Shown: positions 32,306 to 42,010 of the stretch, piece after piece
Position numbering within the stretch: position 1 is the stretch's first letter
How the letters are laid out: each line of letters opens with the position of its first letter
Source of the DNA: Pseudomonas moraviensis
GTDB lineage: Bacteria; Pseudomonadota; Gammaproteobacteria; Pseudomonadales; Pseudomonadaceae
Direction: 5' to 3'
NCBI RefSeq assembly: GCF_900105805.1
Contig: NZ_LT629788.1
Location: forward strand, 1,364,001 to 1,428,000
Length of the DNA stretch: 64,000 nt
Translations under genes and position numbers: made by a program
The notes under the pieces: generated by a model
Told to the model about the DNA's origin: nothing
Seen by the model: only the letters and a program-made list of their open reading frames with translations
Database searches by the model: none

Positions 32306-33265
32306 GTGAACACAGGTTCGCTCAACGGGGCGAAGCAACGGGGCATGGCGATTATCAGCGCTTTGTTGATTGCGGCGGTGGTGGCGGTGATTGCGGCGGG
32401 GATGTTGACGCGTCAGAGCGTGGCGACCCGGGCGCTGGAGGCCGATCAGCAGCGGGTGCAGGGGCGTTGGGTGGCGCAGGGTGGTCTGGAGATCAGCCGG
32501 CAGTTGCTCTGGGATGCGCGCCTGCGTGATCCGTTGACCCGGCGTGATCAGCCCTGGGCGCAGCCGCTGCTGGCGGCGGGTTTTGCCGGGCGGCTGGAGG
32601 ACGAGCAGGGCAAGTTCAACCTGCGCAATCTGGTGGCCAATGAGCGGATCGATGCGGCGCAAGTGCAGGCGTTCGAGCGTTTGTGCGAGCTCGTCGGCGT
32701 GAGTGGCGTTGTCAGCCAGCGCATCCGTCAGCGGGTGATTGCCGGTTATCCGCATTTGCTCAATGCGCAAATTGGTGCGACTGGCAAAGCGGGTTTCGAC
32801 AGTGGCCGCGCGACTTCGCCGGATGCCGCGCATAAACCGCAACCGCCGAAGGTGCCGATGCTGCGCACACTCGATGATCTGCGCAGCGTCGAAGGGGTCA
32901 CCGATGCACTGATCGGCCAACTGGCGCCGTACGTGACGGTAATTCCGGCGACGACGTGGATCAACGGCAATACCGCTACGGCGCAGGTGCTGGCGGCGTA
33001 TGTGCCGGGGCTTTCGCTGGAGCGGGCGACGGCGTTGATTGCCGAGCGTGACGCGGGGCGCTGGTTTATCAATCGCGGCGATTTTGTGAACCGCTTGCGC
33101 ATGCCGCAGCTGGAAATGAGCAGCGTCAAGGTCGGCATCACCAGTGACTGGTTTCGTTTGCGCGGTGAGGCGCGACGGGATCAGCGCCGGGTCAGCCTCG
33201 ACGCTTTGCTGCACCGTAGTGAAGATCGCCTGCCGCAGGTGATCTGGTCGCGGGTGGGCGCATGA
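32306..33265 (+). CDS. hxcX: Type II secretion minor pseudopilin GspK (HxcX)
   Basis: The 319-residue product starts with GTG 32306. It is prepilin-like (KQRGMAIISALLIAAVVAVI; site after G13) and lacks Glu at mature position 5, as is characteristic of GspK. It then has the large alpha domain (FNLRNLVANERIDAAQVQAF, LDDLRSVEGVTDALIGQLAP, INRGDFVNRL). It caps the pseudopilus tip with GspI/J. It begins 8 bases after hxcT and overlaps hxcY by ATGA. Confidence 0.93.
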   Translation: MNTGSLNGAKQRGMAIISALLIAAVVAVIAAGMLTRQSVATRALEADQQRVQGRWVAQGGLEISRQLLWDARLRDPLTRRDQPWAQPLLAAGFAGRLEDEQGKFNLRNLVANERIDAAQVQAFERLCELVGVSGVVSQRIRQRVIAGYPHLLNAQIGATGKAGFDSGRATSPDAAHKPQPPKVPMLRTLDDLRSVEGVTDALIGQLAPYVTVIPATTWINGNTATAQVLAAYVPGLSLERATALIAERDAGRWFINRGDFVNRLRMPQLEMSSVKVGITSDWFRLRGEARRDQRRVSLDALLHRSEDRLPQVIWSRVGA

Positions 33266-34383
33266 GCCAGTTGCGCGTCGCTTTGCTGCCGCTGGCGGAG
33301 CTGGAGTTGCACAGCGAAGTGAGCTGCGCCTGGCTGGATCGTCAGGGGCAGGTCACTCATGAAGAGCGGCTGAGTCTTATCGAGTTGGGGCAACGGCCAA
33401 AGCAACCGCCGCTGCTGTGTTTTCTGCATCCGGCCGACAGCCTGCTCGCCAGCATTGATCTGCCGCCGCTGCCCGCGAACAAAACGGCGGCCGCTGTGCA
33501 GTGCGCGGCGCAGGCGTTGATGCTCGGCGACAGCAGCCAGATGCATATCGGCCACAGCCCTCGCGATGAGGGCGGGCAGGTGCAGATTGCCTGGGTCTCG
33601 CGGCAGCACTTGCAGCGTCTGGCTAAGGTGCTGAAGCAGGCAGGGTTGAGTCTGCGCGGTTTGTATCCGGCGCCGTATAGCCTGCCGGTTCTGCCGGGGG
33701 TTGTCGCTTGTGTAGCGGACGGTCACGTACTCAAACGCGAGAGTTTGAATAACGCGCAGGTTGAGCCGTTGCTCGGTGACGAAGTTGATGAGGCATCGTT
33801 TGAAGCCGGTTCAGCACAACGCTGGATCGGTCCCTTGCCCGGTTGGGGTTTGCACGGTGGTCTGCAGCAAACCGGCGGCGAACAACGCGGCTGGGGTCGT
33901 GCGCTCGGCTGTGTGGCTTTGGCCGTGGTCGTTTGGGTGGTCGGGCTGAATCTGTACGCCGCTCGCGAAGCGCGTCAGGGCCAGCAGTTGAAGGCGCAGA
34001 TGAGTCAGCGGGTGAAACAGGCGTTTCCCGAATTACCGGTGATTCTCAACCCGCTGCAACAGGCGCGTCAGCAACTGGAGCAGCGGCAAAAAGGCGCGGT
34101 CGATGACCCGGCGCAGAACTTCAATCGGCTGGTGTTGCAGGCCGGTACAGGCATGCCGTTCATGGCCGGCAGTGTCGAGCGCCTGACTTTCCGCGACGGT
34201 GTCTTGCAACTGGCGCTACTCAGCGATGCAAACCGTGGCGGTAGCGACATGGACTGGCAAAGCACCTTGGCCCAGGCCGGCATCAGCGTCACCGCCGATG
34301 ACCAAGGCTGGACCTTGCGCCCGACCGATGAATCCACCGCCAACACCAACGAAGACGACGACAGCGGAGCAGACGATGAGTAG
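33262..34383 (+). CDS. hxcY: Type II secretion protein GspL (HxcY)
   Basis: The 373-residue product has an actin-like cytoplasmic domain (residues ~1-205; LCFLHPADSLLASIDLPPLP, QCAAQALMLGD), one membrane helix at ~213-232 (ALAVVVWVVGLNLYA), a coiled-coil linker and a periplasmic ferredoxin-like domain (~280-355). GspL anchors the GspE ATPase to the inner-membrane platform. It overlaps both neighbours (hxcX by 4, hxcZ by 8 bases). The tail is an acidic, Asp/Glu-rich extension. Confidence 0.92.
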   Translation: MSQLRVALLPLAELELHSEVSCAWLDRQGQVTHEERLSLIELGQRPKQPPLLCFLHPADSLLASIDLPPLPANKTAAAVQCAAQALMLGDSSQMHIGHSPRDEGGQVQIAWVSRQHLQRLAKVLKQAGLSLRGLYPAPYSLPVLPGVVACVADGHVLKRESLNNAQVEPLLGDEVDEASFEAGSAQRWIGPLPGWGLHGGLQQTGGEQRGWGRALGCVALAVVVWVVGLNLYAAREARQGQQLKAQMSQRVKQAFPELPVILNPLQQARQQLEQRQKGAVDDPAQNFNRLVLQAGTGMPFMAGSVERLTFRDGVLQLALLSDANRGGSDMDWQSTLAQAGISVTADDQGWTLRPTDESTANTNEDDDSGADDE

Positions 34384-34924
34384 AGCGACGCTGGCGATTT
34401 ACCGTGCGCGCTGGCAGCGCTTCAGCAGCCAGTTGCAGGCGCGTTGGCAGCCGTTGGCGCTGCGTGAAAAACGCATGGTCGCCGGCATGGCGGCGGTGCT
34501 CGTCGGTCTGCTGATCTGGCTGACGCTGGTCAAGCCGCCGTTGGCCAGGATCACTTTTTGGCAGAGCGAAACGCCCAAGTTGCGCGCGCAAACCGAGGCG
34601 CTGGAAGTGCTGTTGCGCAGCGTCAATGTGCGTCCGCAAGGGCAAAGCGTTGGCGAGTCGCTGGAGCAAAGTCTGCAAGCGGCGGGGCTGGCCGGGCATT
34701 ACCAATTACAAGCGGCAGACGGCGGGGCGTGGCAGTTGAATGTCGACGCCGCGCCGGCCGATGTGCTGCTGGACTGGCTGCTCAGCCAGCCGTCACAACT
34801 TTCTCTGCAGGTGGTCGAGGCGCAGTTGCAGCGCGCAAGTGAGGCCTCGACCGACGTCACCGCCGGCACATTGTCAGGCACCGTTCGCATGGATCAGGCG
34901 CAGGGCGCTAAGGAAGCTTCATGA
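34376..34924 (+). CDS. hxcZ: Type II secretion protein GspM (HxcZ)
   Basis: The 182-residue product starts MSRATLAIYRARWQRFSSQL at ATG 34376, overlapping the end of hxcY; the frame is open to 34199 but that part lies within hxcY. One membrane helix at ~35-52 (AGMAAVLVGLLIWLTLV) is followed by a coiled coil and a small periplasmic ferredoxin-like domain (LLDWLLSQPSQLSLQVVEA). It partners with GspL in the inner-membrane platform. It overlaps hxcQ by ATGA. Confidence 0.92.
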   Translation: MSRATLAIYRARWQRFSSQLQARWQPLALREKRMVAGMAAVLVGLLIWLTLVKPPLARITFWQSETPKLRAQTEALEVLLRSVNVRPQGQSVGESLEQSLQAAGLAGHYQLQAADGGAWQLNVDAAPADVLLDWLLSQPSQLSLQVVEAQLQRASEASTDVTAGTLSGTVRMDQAQGAKEAS

Positions 34925-37290
34925 AGGAGTCACGCTGCAAACCGGCACGTCTGGCGCTGCCGTTGTTGCTGATGGCATTGAGCGCGTGCAACAGCACGAC
35001 GGCGCCGCACAATCAGCCGCCGTTATTGGTCGACAGTGAACTCGGCAGGCCGCTGGCCAACACCCAGCGCAGCGGCGATGCGGTGGCCGATCGCGAGCGT
35101 GCGCAGGCCCAGGCGCGGCCGGTGCCGAAGCAATTGCACAACATCAGTCAGCGCGGGCGCAGTAGCGGTGGCGCGCCGAGCAACTCGGTCGCGCGTAATC
35201 CGTTGGGCGAGCAGCCGGTCACGCTGAATTTCGTCGAGGCGGATATTCAGGCGGTGGTGCGTGCGCTGTCGCGTGCCACCGGGCAGCAGTTTCTCATCGA
35301 TCCACGGGTCAAGGGCAATCTGACCCTGGTCTCGGAAGGTCAGGTGCCGGCCCGTCAGGCTTACGACATGCTGCTCGCGGCGTTGCGCATGCAAGGCTTC
35401 AGCGTGGTCGATGTCGGCGGCGTTGCGCAGGTGGTTCCCGAGGCCGACGCCAAACTGCTCGGCGGGCCGATCTACAGCGCCGACAAACCGGCCGGCAACG
35501 GCATGCTCACGCGCACGTTCCGCCTGCAATACGAGAACGCGGTAAACCTGATCCCGGTGCTGCGCCCGATCGTTTCGCCGAACAATCCGATCAATGCCTA
35601 TCCGGGCAACAACACCGTGGTGATCACCGACTACGCCGAGAACCTTACCCGCGTCGCGCAACTGATCGAGAGCATCGACACGCCGAGCGCGATCGACACC
35701 GATGTGGTGCAGATCCAGAACGGCATCGCTGCCGATATCGCACCGATGGTGGCTGACTTGCTCGACGCACCGGGTAACGATCCGACGCAGAAAATCGCGG
35801 TGATTGGCGACCCGCGCTCGAACACCATCATCATCCGCGCCGGCAGCCCCGAGCGCACCGAGCTGGCGCGCAACCTGATCTACAAACTCGACAATGCGCA
35901 GAGCAATCCGAGCAATCTGCATGTGGTTTATCTGCGCAACGCGCAAGCGGCGAAACTGGCGCAGGCGTTGCGCGGTTTGCTCACCGGCGAGAGCGACAGC
36001 GGCAGCAGCGACGCGGCGCGATCGGTGCTCAGCGCGATGGGCAGCAGCACCGGCGGCAATGCCGGGCAGAACGGCCAGAGCAGCACGCCGAGCACGGGCA
36101 CGACAACGTCGACTGGCAGCGGCGGAACTGGCGGCAGCTATGCGCAGGGCAGTGGCGGTGCGGCCAGCAATGGCGGTACGCAGAGTAGCGAACAGAACGT
36201 GGCTTTCAGCGCTGGTGGCGTGACGATTCAGGCGGATGCCACCACCAACACGCTGCTGATTTCCGCACCGGAGCCGCTGTATCGCAACTTGCGCGAGGTC
36301 ATCGATTTGCTTGATCAGCGCCGTGCACAAGTGGTGATCGAAAGCCTGATCGTTGAGGTTGGCGAGGACGATGCCAGTGAATTCGGTGTGCAATGGCAGA
36401 CCGGCAATCTTGGCGGCAAAGGCGTGATCGGTGGCGCCAATCTCGGCGGCGCGGGTCTCAACACGGGTGCCAAGAACAGCATCGACGTACTGCCGCAGGG
36501 TTTGAACCTCGGCTACGTCAACGGCACCGTCGACATTCCCGGCATCGGCAAGATTCTCGACCTGAAAGTGCTGGCCCGGGCGCTGAAGAGCAAGGGCGGC
36601 ACCAACGTGCTGTCAACGCCGAACCTGCTGACCCTGGACAACGAAGCGGCGAGCATATTTGTCGGCCAGACCATCCCGTTTGTCAGCGGCAGCTACGTCA
36701 CCGGCGGAGGGGGCACCAGCAACAACCCGTTCCAGACCGTGACCCGCGAAGAAGTCGGCCTCAAGCTCAACGTACGCCCGCAGATTTCCGAGGGCGGCAC
36801 GGTGAAGCTGGATATTTATCAGGAAGTCAGCAGCATCGATGAGCGCGCCTCCAATAGCGTGACCTCGGCGGGCATCGTCACCAACAAACGTGCGATCGAC
36901 ACCAGCATTCTGCTCGACGATGGGCAGATTATGGTCCTAGGCGGGTTGCTGCAGGACGGTTACAGCCAGAGCAATGATGCGGTGCCGTGGCTGTCGACGA
37001 TTCCGGGACTTGGCGCGCTGTTTCGCAACGAACGCCGGGCCATCACCAAGACCAACCTGATGGTATTCCTGCGCCCGTACATCATCCGCGACAGCGAAGC
37101 GGGGCGCAGCATCACCCTCAATCGCTACGACTTCATGCGCCGCGCCCAGGGCGGCTTGCAACCGGAACGCAGCTGGGCGATGCCGGACATGCAAGCGCCG
37201 CAATTGCCCGCGGCGGCCGAGGGCGTCCCACCTTCAGGTCCTCGCGCCACGATTAAAGCGGTTCCGATCGAAGCAGGCCCACGACTATGA
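34921..37290 (+). CDS. hxcQ: Type II secretion secretin GspD (HxcQ), lipoprotein type
   Basis: The 789-residue product has a lipoprotein signal peptide with lipobox ALSAC (Cys 23), so it is lipidated; P. aeruginosa HxcQ is a self-piloting lipoprotein secretin. N0-N3 domains cover ~95-450 (NFVEADIQAVVRALSRATGQ at N0; TRTFRLQYENAVNLIPVLRP at N1), with a Gly/Ser-rich insertion at ~353-426. The secretin core follows (VVIESLIVEVGEDDASEFGV, NVLSTPNLLTLDNEAASIFV, VGLKLNVRPQISEGGTVKL). It forms the outer-membrane channel. Its stop overlaps an ATG that opens a frame through the REPIN array lying between it and hxcR. Confidence 0.96.
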   Translation: MKESRCKPARLALPLLLMALSACNSTTAPHNQPPLLVDSELGRPLANTQRSGDAVADRERAQAQARPVPKQLHNISQRGRSSGGAPSNSVARNPLGEQPVTLNFVEADIQAVVRALSRATGQQFLIDPRVKGNLTLVSEGQVPARQAYDMLLAALRMQGFSVVDVGGVAQVVPEADAKLLGGPIYSADKPAGNGMLTRTFRLQYENAVNLIPVLRPIVSPNNPINAYPGNNTVVITDYAENLTRVAQLIESIDTPSAIDTDVVQIQNGIAADIAPMVADLLDAPGNDPTQKIAVIGDPRSNTIIIRAGSPERTELARNLIYKLDNAQSNPSNLHVVYLRNAQAAKLAQALRGLLTGESDSGSSDAARSVLSAMGSSTGGNAGQNGQSSTPSTGTTTSTGSGGTGGSYAQGSGGAASNGGTQSSEQNVAFSAGGVTIQADATTNTLLISAPEPLYRNLREVIDLLDQRRAQVVIESLIVEVGEDDASEFGVQWQTGNLGGKGVIGGANLGGAGLNTGAKNSIDVLPQGLNLGYVNGTVDIPGIGKILDLKVLARALKSKGGTNVLSTPNLLTLDNEAASIFVGQTIPFVSGSYVTGGGGTSNNPFQTVTREEVGLKLNVRPQISEGGTVKLDIYQEVSSIDERASNSVTSAGIVTNKRAIDTSILLDDGQIMVLGGLLQDGYSQSNDAVPWLSTIPGLGALFRNERRAITKTNLMVFLRPYIIRDSEAGRSITLNRYDFMRRAQGGLQPERSWAMPDMQAPQLPAAAEGVPPSGPRATIKAVPIEAGPRL

Positions 37291-37727
37291 GCCCAATGAT
37301 GACTGTAGCGAGGGAGCTTGCTCCCGCTCGGGGGCGCAGCCGCCGCGAATTCGCTGCACTCGGTGTACCTGAAAAAACCGGTTTGCCGGGTTTGGGTCTG
37401 CTGCGCAGCCCAGCGGGAGCAAGCTCCCTCGCCACAGGGGGTGTGTGGGCGTTTGGGAGGGGGGGGCTCTGCATCGGCCTCCGCTGTTCAACAGTGCCCA
37501 TGCCTCTGAGCCAAATGATAACTGTGGCGAGGGAGCTTGCTCCCGCTCGGGGGCGCAGCCGCCGCAACTCCGTTGTGCTCGGTGTATCTGAAAAAACTGG
37601 TTTGCCGGGTTTGGGTCTGCTGCGCAGCCCAGCGGGAGCAAGCTCCCTCGCCACTGGGGGATGTGGGCGTTTGGGAGGGATGGGCTCTGCTTCGGTCTTC
37701 GCTGTTCAACAGTGCCCACGCCCCTGA
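37287..37727 (+). other. Open frame entering REPIN array, overlapping hxcQ stop (not called as a gene)
   Basis: The ATG at 37287 overlaps the hxcQ TGA (ATGA) and reads MSPMMTVARELAPARGRSRR through two repeat units for 146 codons. It has no recognised product. It is listed because translation across the array could matter for operon polarity. Confidence 0.3.
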
Positions 37728-39181
37728 GCCGAATGATGACTGTGGCGAGGGAGCTTGCTCCCGCTCGGGGGCGCAGCCGCCGCGAATTCGCTGCACTCGG
37801 TGTATCTGAAAAAACCGGTTTGCCGGGTTTGGGTCTGCTGCGCAGCCCAGCGGGAGCAAGCTCCCTCGCCACAGGGGGTGTGTTGGAGTTTGGGAGGGAT
37901 GGTCTCTGCTGCGGTCTTCGCTGTTCAAGGGTGCCCATGCCCCCGAGCCGAATGATGACTGCGAGGGAGCTTGCTCCCGCTCGGGGGCGGAGCCGCCGCG
38001 AATTCGCTGCACTCGGTGTGTCTGAAAAAACCGGTTTGCCGGGTTTGGGTCTGCTGCGCAGCCCAGCGGGAGCAAGCTCCCTCGCCACAGGGGATGTGTT
38101 GGAGTCTGGGAGTGGTGGGCTCTGCTTCGGTCTCCGCTGTTCAAGGGTGCCCACGCCCCTGAGCCGAATGATGACTGTGGCGAGGGAGCTTGCTCCCGCT
38201 CGGGGGCGGAGCCGCCGCGAATTCGCTGTGCTCGGTGTGTCTGAAAAAACCGGGTTGCCGGGTTTGGGTCTGCTGCGCAGCCCAGCGGGAGTAAGCTCCC
38301 TCGCCACAGGGGGTGTGTGGGGGTTTGGGAGGGGTGGTCTCTGCATCGGTCTCCGCTGTTCAACAGTGCCCATGCCTCTGAGCCGAATGATGACTGTGGC
38401 GAGGGAGCTTGCTCCCGCTCGGGGGCGCAGCCGCCGCAAGTCCGCTGTCCTCGGTGTATCAGAAAAAACCGGTTTGCCGGGTTTGGGTCTGCTGCGCAGC
38501 CCAGCGGGAGCAAGCTCCCTCGCCACAGGGGGGGTGTGGGCATTTGGGAGTGGTCTCTGCTTCGGTCTTCGCTTTCCAAGAGTGCCCATGCCCCTGAGCC
38601 GAATGATGACTGTGGCGAGGGAGCTTGCTCCCGCTCGGGGGCGTAGCCGCCGCAAGTCCACTGTCCTCGGTGTACCTGAAAAAACCGGTTTGCCGGGTTT
38701 GGGTCTGCTGCGCAGCCCAGCGGGAGCAAGCTCCCTCGCCACAGGGGGTGTGTGGGGGTTTGGGAGGGATGGTCTCTGCTTCGATCTCCGCTGTTCAAAA
38801 GTGCCCATGCCCCTGAGCCGAATGATGCCTGTGGCGAGGGAGCTTGCTCCCGCTCGGGGGCGGAGCCGCCGCAAGTCCACTGCACTCGGTGTCTCTGAAA
38901 AAACCGGTTTGCCGGGTTTGGGTCTGCTGCGCAGCCCAGCGGGAGCAAGCTCCCTCGCCACAGGGGGGATGTGCGCTTTTGGGAGGGGTGGTCTCTGCTT
39001 CGGTCTTCGCTGTCCAAGAGTGCCCATGCTCCTGAGCCGAATGATGACTGTGGCGAGGGAGCTTGCTCCCGCTCGGGGGCGCAGCCGCCGCGAATTCGCT
39101 GCACTCGGTGTACCTGAAAAAACCGGTTTGCCGGGTTTGGGTCTGCTGCGCAGCCCAGCGGGAGCAAGCTCCCTCGCCACA
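37306..39181. repeat. Tandem REPIN array 2: nine units of ~218 bp inside the hxc operon
   Basis: The core GCGAGGGAGCTTGCTCCCGC begins at 37308, 37527, 37745, 37961, 38180, 38399, 38615, 38834 and 39053: spacings 219, 218, 216, 219, 219, 216, 219, 219. Each unit is an inverted REP pair around a loop containing AAAAACCGGTTTGCCGGGTT, plus a ~90-base linker (TGAGCCGAATGATGACTGTG near its end). The array separates hxcQ from hxcR by 2 kb. Long frames on both strands run through it. Confidence 0.95.
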
Positions 39182-39301
39182 GGGGGTGTGTTGGAGTTTG
39201 GGAGGGGTGGCCTCTGTTTCGGTCTTCGCTGTTCAGTGCTCGGGCTCCCTAGCCACACGGATCAGGTGCAGTCGTGGGTCTTTGGGAGAAGTGTTTCGTG
39301 A
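37661..39301 (+). other. Open frame leaving REPIN array, overlapping hxcR start (not called as a gene)
   Basis: A 546-codon frame reads the remaining units in the same phase of the repeat (VARELAPARGRSRR...EKTGLPGLGLLRSP) and ends with TGA at 39299-39301, overlapping the hxcR GTG (GTGA). It is shifted by one base from the frame that starts at 37287. Repeat-composition artefact or read-through path; no protein family. Confidence 0.3.
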
Positions 39302-40704
39302 GTAGATTGCCTTATGCCTGGGCCAAGGCGCAGCGGATTCTGCTGCGTGACGATGTGCTGACGGTGTGCCCGTCGACGCCCGGTTGGTCGATCAGTGAAG
39401 TGCGCAGGCAGTTCGGTGCGACGCAGGTCGAGCGGGTGCGCGATGATGAGCTCGACGGTTTGCTCGCCAGCGCTTACGCCGACACCGGCAGTGCGGCGGC
39501 GGTGGTCGGCGCGGCCGAGAACGAGGTCGATCTCGATCGGCTGATGCAGGACATGCCGGAAATCACCGACCTGCTCGACACCCAGGACGGCGCGCCGGTA
39601 ATTCGCATGATCAACGCCTTGCTCACTCAGGCCGCGCGCGACGAGGCCAGCGACATTCACATCGAGCCGTTTGAAACCCATTCGGTGGTGCGCTACCGCG
39701 TCGACGGCACCCTGCGTGACGTGGTCTCGCCGCGCAAGGCGTTGCACGGTGCGCTGGTGTCGCGGATCAAGATCATGGCCCAGCTCGACATCGCCGAAAA
39801 ACGCCTGCCCCAGGACGGGCGGATCGCGTTGCGCGTAGCGGGGCGGCCGATCGATATCCGCGTCTCGACAGTGCCGACCGGCCATGGCGAACGTGTGGTG
39901 ATGCGCTTGCTCGACAAACAGGCCGGGCGCCTGCAGCTGGAAACCCTCGGCATGGACGCACAGGTGCTGGCCAGACTCGACCACCTGATCCGCCAGCCCC
40001 ACGGCATCGTGCTGGTGACCGGGCCGACCGGCAGCGGCAAGACCACCAGCCTCTACGCGGCGCTGGCGCGTCTGGATGCGAGCACCAGCAACATCCTCAC
40101 CGTAGAAGATCCGGTGGAATACGACCTGCCGGGGATCAGTCAGATTCAGGTCAACGCCAAGATCGACATGACCTTTGCCCTCGCACTGCGGGCGATTCTG
40201 CGGCAGGACCCGGACATCATCATGATCGGCGAGATCCGCGATCTCGAGACCGCGCAAATCGCCGTGCAGGCCTCGCTCACCGGGCATCTGGTGCTGGCGA
40301 CGCTGCACACCAACGACGCAGTGTCGGCGGTCAATCGTCTGATCGACATGGGCGTCGAACCGTTCTTGCTGGCGTCATCAATGCTTGGCGTCCTTGCGCA
40401 ACGTTTGGTGCGGCGCCTGTGCAATCAGTGCAAACAGGAAGACCCGGCCACCCCTGGCACTTGGCGCCCGGTCGGCTGCGCGACGTGCAACCACACCGGT
40501 TACAGCGGTCGCACCGGCATCCATGAATTGTTCTGCATCGACGACGACATCCGCACGCTGATTCACCAAGGGGCAGGGGAGCAGGCCTTGCGCGCGGCGG
40601 CGTCGAAAGCGGGGATGTTCAGCCTGCGCGAGGACGGCGAACGCTGGATTCGCAGCGGTGCCACCGCGCCGGAAGAAATCCTTCGTGTGACACGGGACGC
40701 CTGA
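39298..40704 (+). CDS. hxcR: Type II secretion ATPase GspE (HxcR)
   Basis: The 468-residue product starts with GTG 39298 (MSRLPYAWAKAQRILLRDDV), GGGAGAA upstream. It has the N1E/N2E-type N terminus, then RDEASDIHIEPFE, Walker A GPTGSGKTTS, the Asp box (TVEDPVEYDLPGISQIQVN), Walker B (RQDPDIIMIGEIRDLETA), His box (HLVLATLHTNDA) and the zinc tetracysteine CNQC...CATC. It powers pseudopilus assembly. It is separated from hxcQ by the REPIN array and joined to hxcS by a one-base overlap. Confidence 0.97.
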   Translation: MSRLPYAWAKAQRILLRDDVLTVCPSTPGWSISEVRRQFGATQVERVRDDELDGLLASAYADTGSAAAVVGAAENEVDLDRLMQDMPEITDLLDTQDGAPVIRMINALLTQAARDEASDIHIEPFETHSVVRYRVDGTLRDVVSPRKALHGALVSRIKIMAQLDIAEKRLPQDGRIALRVAGRPIDIRVSTVPTGHGERVVMRLLDKQAGRLQLETLGMDAQVLARLDHLIRQPHGIVLVTGPTGSGKTTSLYAALARLDASTSNILTVEDPVEYDLPGISQIQVNAKIDMTFALALRAILRQDPDIIMIGEIRDLETAQIAVQASLTGHLVLATLHTNDAVSAVNRLIDMGVEPFLLASSMLGVLAQRLVRRLCNQCKQEDPATPGTWRPVGCATCNHTGYSGRTGIHELFCIDDDIRTLIHQGAGEQALRAAASKAGMFSLREDGERWIRSGATAPEEILRVTRDA

Positions 40705-41915
40705 TGAATCGCTATCGTTTTGAAGCGGCGGATGCCGCGGGAAAAATCGAGTCCGGGCACCTTGAGGCGGACAGCCAGAGTGCTGCGTTCAGTGCCTTGC
40801 GCGGGCGCGGTTTGACGGCGCTGTCGGTGCACGAGGAAAGCAACGTCGCCCGACACGGTGGCGGTGGTTTGTTCAGCGCCAAACTCTCCGACAACGACCT
40901 CGCCTGGGCCACGCGGCAACTGGCGAGCCTGCTCGGCGCCAGTCTGCCGCTGGAAGCAGCGCTGAGTGCCACGGTCGAGCAGGCCGAAAAAAAACACATC
41001 GCCCAGACCCTCAGCGCCGTACGCGCCGATGTGCGCAGCGGCATGCGTCTGGCGGAATCGCTGGCGTCGCGGCCACGGGATTTCCCCGAGATCTACCGCG
41101 CGCTGATTGCCGCCGGCGAAGAGTCCGGTGATCTGGCCCAGGTGATGGAACGCCTGGCCGATTACATCGAGGAACGCAACAACCTGCGCGGCAAGATTCT
41201 TACTGCGTTCATCTATCCCGGTGTGGTCGGGCTGGTATCGATCGGCATTGTGATTTTCCTCCTCAGTTACGTGGTGCCGCAGGTGGTCAGCGCTTTTTCC
41301 CAGGCGCGGCAGGATTTACCCGGTTTGACGCTGGCGATGCTCACAGCGAGTGATTTCATTCGCGCCTGGGGCTGGTTGTGCGCAGCGATCATGGCCGGGG
41401 CGTTCTGGAGTTGGCGTTTGTACTTGCGCAGTCCGGCAGCGCGGTTGAGCTGGCATCACCGGGTGCTGAAATTGCCGCTGTTCGGGCGTTTCATTCTCGG
41501 CCTGAACACCGCGCGATTCGCATCTACGCTGGCAATTCTCGGCGGCGCGGGGGTGCCGCTGTTGCGCGCACTGGAAGCGGCGCGGCAGACCCTGTCTAAC
41601 GACCGCTTGAGCCTGAGCGTCAGCGAGGCCACGGCGAAAGTGCGCGAAGGCGTCAACCTCGCCGCCGCGTTGCGGGTGGAGAATGTGTTCCCGCCGGTGC
41701 TGATTCACCTGATCGCCAGCGGCGAGAAAACCGGCTCGCTGCCGCCGATGCTTGAGCGCGCGGCGCAGACCCTATCGCGGGATATCGAACGACGGGCGAT
41801 GGGCATGACCGCGTTGCTCGAGCCGCTGATGATTGTGGTGATGGGCGGGGTGGTTTTGGTAATTGTGATGGCGGTGTTGTTGCCGATTATTGAGATCAAC
41901 CAACTCGTGCAATAG
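40704..41915 (+). CDS. hxcS: Type II secretion platform protein GspF (HxcS)
   Basis: The 403-residue product has two T2SSF domains (~65-190 and ~270-395) with three membrane segments (around 170-190, 220-240 and 375-400). Motifs: TRQLASLLGASLPLEAALSA, ALIAAGEESGDLAQVMERLA, LIASGEKTGSLPPMLERAAQ. It is the polytopic core of the inner-membrane platform, and the last hxc gene. It is followed by a REPIN and then the secreted substrate gene. Confidence 0.96.
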   Translation: MNRYRFEAADAAGKIESGHLEADSQSAAFSALRGRGLTALSVHEESNVARHGGGGLFSAKLSDNDLAWATRQLASLLGASLPLEAALSATVEQAEKKHIAQTLSAVRADVRSGMRLAESLASRPRDFPEIYRALIAAGEESGDLAQVMERLADYIEERNNLRGKILTAFIYPGVVGLVSIGIVIFLLSYVVPQVVSAFSQARQDLPGLTLAMLTASDFIRAWGWLCAAIMAGAFWSWRLYLRSPAARLSWHHRVLKLPLFGRFILGLNTARFASTLAILGGAGVPLLRALEAARQTLSNDRLSLSVSEATAKVREGVNLAAALRVENVFPPVLIHLIASGEKTGSLPPMLERAAQTLSRDIERRAMGMTALLEPLMIVVMGGVVLVIVMAVLLPIIEINQLVQ

Positions 41916-41944
41916 GCAGAATCGGTTGTGGCTGGACTGGCCCT

Positions 41945-42010
41945 ATCGCGAGCAGGCTCACTCCTACAATTTGGAAAGCGTTCCCCTGTAGGAGCGAGCC
42001 TGCTCGCGAA
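41945..42010. repeat. REPIN after hxcS
   Basis: TCGCGAGCAGGCTCACTCCT at 41946 with the inverted partner TAGGAGCGAGCCTGCTCGCG ending near 42008, spacer ~25 bases. Confidence 0.88.

Noticed and set aside
37285..39258. 657- and 559-codon minus-strand frames of repeated ARELAPAGLRSRPKPGKP-type units
   Set aside because: They are translations of the REPIN array in both directions; no binding site or family. Not a repeat protein gene.
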